This document shows, piece after piece, positions 4,733 through 5,222 of a stretch of DNA of 5,222 bases. The stretch's first letter is position 1. Each line of letters starts with the position of its first letter. The stretch is from positions 1 to 5,222 of the forward strand of contig CAMHDC010000110.1 in assembly GCA_946183765.1 (NCBI GenBank). Direction: 5' to 3'. A model generated the notes under the pieces. That model was not told the DNA's origin and did no database searches. It saw nothing but the letters and a program-made list of their open reading frames with translations. The position numbers were made by a program, and so were the translations under genes. The stretch comes from an uncultured Clostridia bacterium (GTDB taxonomy: Bacteria; Bacillota; Clostridia; Christensenellales; CAG-138).

Positions 4733-5222
4733 GCGTCCAGCTCCCTGGCAATCTCTTCGGCCACAGCGTCCACAGGAGCGTCGCCGTTGACCGTCAGGAG
4801 CTTGCCCTTATGGGCGTAGTAGTCGATGAGAGGAGCGGTCTTCTTGTGGTACTCCGTGAGCCGCACCGCCACAGTCTCCGCCCGATCGTCGTCCCGCTGA
4901 TAGAGGACGCCGCCGCAAACGCACTTGTCGCTCGCATAGGTGGTTACGTGGTAGGTCGCGCCGCACAGGGGGCACATGCGCCGCCCGCTGATGCGGGCGA
5001 TGAGCCGCTCGTCGGGGACCTCGATATCGACGACCCGATCGATGTCGGTGATCTTCTCCAGGGCCTCCGCCTGCGCGATGGTCCGGGGGAATCCGTCGAA
5101 GAGGAAGCCCTTCTCACAGTCAGGCGCCGCGATGCGGTTCTTCACCATACCGATGATGACCTCATCGGGGACCAGCTGTCCCTTGTCCATGTAGGACTTG
5201 GCCTCGCGGCCCAGGGGAGTGC
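4729..5222 (-). CDS. adk: Adenylate kinase, C-terminal part (5' end outside window)
   Basis: Adenylate kinase converts ATP + AMP to 2 ADP in the cytoplasm. The visible 163 residues begin TPLGREAKSYMDKGQLVPDEV, so the P-loop (GxPGxGKGT) and about the first 50 residues lie beyond the right edge; the frame is open to the window end. The NMP-binding and core parts are clear (GFLFDGFPRTIAQAEAL), followed by RISGRRMCPLCGATYHV, the start of a zinc-type LID, and QRDDDRAETVAVRLTEYHKKTAPLIDYY. The LID cysteines are C-x2-C-x13-C-x1-C, shorter than the usual C-x2-C-x16-C-x2-C/D. The protein ends RELDA, and its TGA overlaps the map start. Upstream one expects secY. Confidence 0.97.
   Translation of the reverse strand, partial: TPLGREAKSYMDKGQLVPDEVIIGMVKNRIAAPDCEKGFLFDGFPRTIAQAEALEKITDIDRVVDIEVPDERLIARISGRRMCPLCGATYHVTTYASDKCVCGGVLYQRDDDRAETVAVRLTEYHKKTAPLIDYYAHKGKLLTVNGDAPVDAVAEEIARELDA

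Noticed and set aside
4338..4751. Alternative-frame minus-strand open frame inside map, rich in R, G and P
   Set aside because: It overlaps the conserved map frame, which carries all catalytic residues. Its composition is typical of an out-of-frame reading of GC-rich coding DNA.

Overview
The window is a compact, fully minus-strand block of housekeeping genes: the end of the bacterial S10/spc/alpha ribosomal-protein supercluster. In transcription order (high to low coordinates) it reads: adk (3' part) - map - a KOW-domain RNA-binding protein - infA - rpmJ - rpsM - rpsK - rpsD - rpoA - rplQ - intrinsic terminator - strong promoter - first codons of a MoxR-type AAA+ ATPase. The sequence is GC-rich. 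The adk-map-KOW-infA-rpmJ order, near-perfect AGGAGG ribosome binding sites and a zinc-lid adenylate kinase point to a Gram-positive of the Firmicutes/Clostridia type. The GC content, rpsD inside the alpha operon (it lies elsewhere in Bacillus) and an enlarged L17 suggest a GC-rich Clostridia member such as the Oscillospiraceae/Ruminococcaceae. The family placement is an inference.

Region 3702-5222 (adk, map, KOW gene) is joined by two ATGA stop/start overlaps, so these three genes are probably translationally coupled. Region 3309-3677 holds infA, which starts with TTG, and the 37-codon rpmJ. Region 3192-3308 is the largest gap inside the cluster (117 nt). It holds a long imperfect hairpin upstream of rpsM, where an autoregulatory leader for the alpha operon could sit. 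Region 255-3191 is the alpha operon proper (S13, S11, S4, RNA polymerase alpha, L17) with gaps of only 15-41 nt. Region 99-254 holds the operon terminator and then an exact-consensus sigma-A promoter (TTGACA, 17 bp, TATAAT) driving the MoxR-like gene.

Together the genes supply ribosome assembly (S13, S11, S4, L17, L36), translation initiation (IF1), N-terminal methionine removal (MetAP), adenylate balance (Adk) and transcription (RpoA). I see no mobile element, CRISPR array, tRNA/rRNA or clearly new system. The points worth a second look are the rpmJ-rpsM hairpin, the large charged insertions in L17, an irregular zinc-lid cysteine pattern in Adk, and the TTG start of infA.
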